DNA of 64,000 nucleotides, taken from contig NZ_JAPPUY010000001.1 of the NCBI RefSeq assembly GCF_026712245.1, positions 930,001 to 994,000 of the forward strand, written 5' to 3'. Every line of letters starts with the position of its first letter. The stretch's first letter is position 1. The translations under genes were made by a program, and so were the position numbers. Below are positions 63,520 to 64,000 of this stretch, piece by piece. This stretch comes from Roseateles hydrophilus. GTDB lineage: Bacteria > Pseudomonadota > Gammaproteobacteria > Burkholderiales > Burkholderiaceae_C. A model generated the notes under the pieces. It was not told the DNA's origin and did not search any database. It worked only from the letters and a program-made list of their open reading frames with translations.

Positions 63520-64000
63520 ATGCAAGACGCCCTGAACGCCCAGACCGCCCCGGACGGAGACGCCGAGGAGCGCAAGGGCGAATTCGTCAGCTTCGAAGGC
63601 TCCCCGTTTCAGCTGTTTCAGCCTTTCCCGCCGGCGGGGGATCAGCCCACCGCCATCGCCCAGCTGTGCGAGGGGATCAACGACGGCCTCAGCTACCAGA
63701 CGCTGCTGGGCGTGACCGGCTCAGGCAAGACCTTCACGATGGCCAACGTCATCGCGCGCCTGGGCCGCCCGGCCATCATCTTTGCGCCCAACAAGACGCT
63801 GGCCGCGCAGCTCTACAGCGAGTTCAAGGACTTCTTCCCGAAGAACGCGGTCGAGTACTTCGTCAGCTACTACGACTACTACCAGCCCGAGGCCTACGTG
63901 CCGCAGCGCGACCTGTTCATCGAGAAGGACAGCGCGATCAACGAGCACATCGAGCAGATGCGTTTGAGCTGCACGAAAAGCCTGCTGGAGCGCCGCGACG
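63520..64000 (+). CDS. uvrB: Excinuclease ABC subunit B, 5' part only
   Basis: DNA-repair helicase-like damage verifier; about 160 residues are visible and the frame is open at the right edge. After a non-conserved leader of about 24 residues come [17 protein letters not shown], Walker [10 protein letters not shown], and the beta-hairpin region [14 protein letters not shown] that is specific to UvrB. ATG 63520 is the only reasonable start. I see no clear SOS (LexA) box in the 106-base upstream gap. Confidence 0.95.
   Translation, partial: MQDALNAQTAPDGDAEERKGEFVSFEGSPFQLFQPFPPAGDQPTAIAQLCEGINDGLSYQTLLGVTGSGKTFTMANVIARLGRPAIIFAPNKTLAAQLYSEFKDFFPKNAVEYFVSYYDYYQPEAYVPQRDLFIEKDSAINEHIEQMRLSCTKSLLERRD

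Overview
The window looks like chromosome of a betaproteobacterium of the order Burkholderiales, probably from the Roseateles/Mitsuaria/Rubrivivax group. That is inferred from very high GC, the glucokinase-HexR fusion, an intracellular PHA depolymerase, and the order zapA - 6S RNA - EVE protein. I see no insertion sequence, prophage, CRISPR array, tRNA or rRNA. Genes are tightly packed with many 4-base ATGA overlaps.

Layout. 1-613: start of a MacA-type efflux adaptor gene, running off the left edge. 935-9460: a LacI-controlled glycan locus (lacI, MFS sugar transporter, GH88 unsaturated uronyl hydrolase, TonB-dependent receptor, GH35 beta-galactosidase). 9650-12863: a glucokinase-HexR fusion divergent from a second glucokinase. 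13363-22030: a second TonB-dependent receptor followed by two flavin-dependent tryptophan-halogenase-like proteins flanking a DUF6445 protein, an exported GH13 enzyme and a small SDR protein. 21992-23257: patatin. 23277-34276: a ten-gene chemosensory operon read leftwards (soluble tandem MCP, triple CheW, CheB, HEAT protein, CheR, CheY, CheA, STAS-like protein, CheY, membrane MCP). 34524-42772: a maltodextrin operon read leftwards (malK-malE-malF-malG, exported GH13 amylase, aldo/keto reductase). 43072-51386: glgP-glgB-glgX-malQ read rightwards. 51461-53631: TRAP permease pair dctQ-dctM. 53729-63413: mostly housekeeping genes (DUF442 protein, yqeY, rpsU, HI0933-family flavoprotein, degenerate GGDEF protein, TauE, EVE, 6S RNA, zapA, coiled-coil protein, nth, rsxB, phaZ, aromatic aminotransferase). 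63520-64000: start of uvrB.

How it fits together. Much of the first 51 kb serves alpha-glucan and oligosaccharide use: outer-membrane uptake (two TonB receptors), periplasmic cutting (two exported GH13 enzymes), inner-membrane uptake (MalEFGK and an MFS carrier), cytoplasmic maltodextrin/glycogen metabolism (GlgP, GlgB, GlgX, MalQ) and glucose phosphorylation (two glucokinases). Two local regulatory codes are visible. LacI-type palindromes of the form TGTTAACGTTAACA sit before lacI and before the GH88 gene. HexR-type palindromes of the form TGTAGT-N3-ACTACA sit between the two glucokinase genes, upstream of the second TonB receptor, and twice between malK and glgP. The HexR-like domain fused to glucokinase is the natural candidate to read the second set, which would tie glucose phosphorylation and maltodextrin uptake and breakdown into one circuit.
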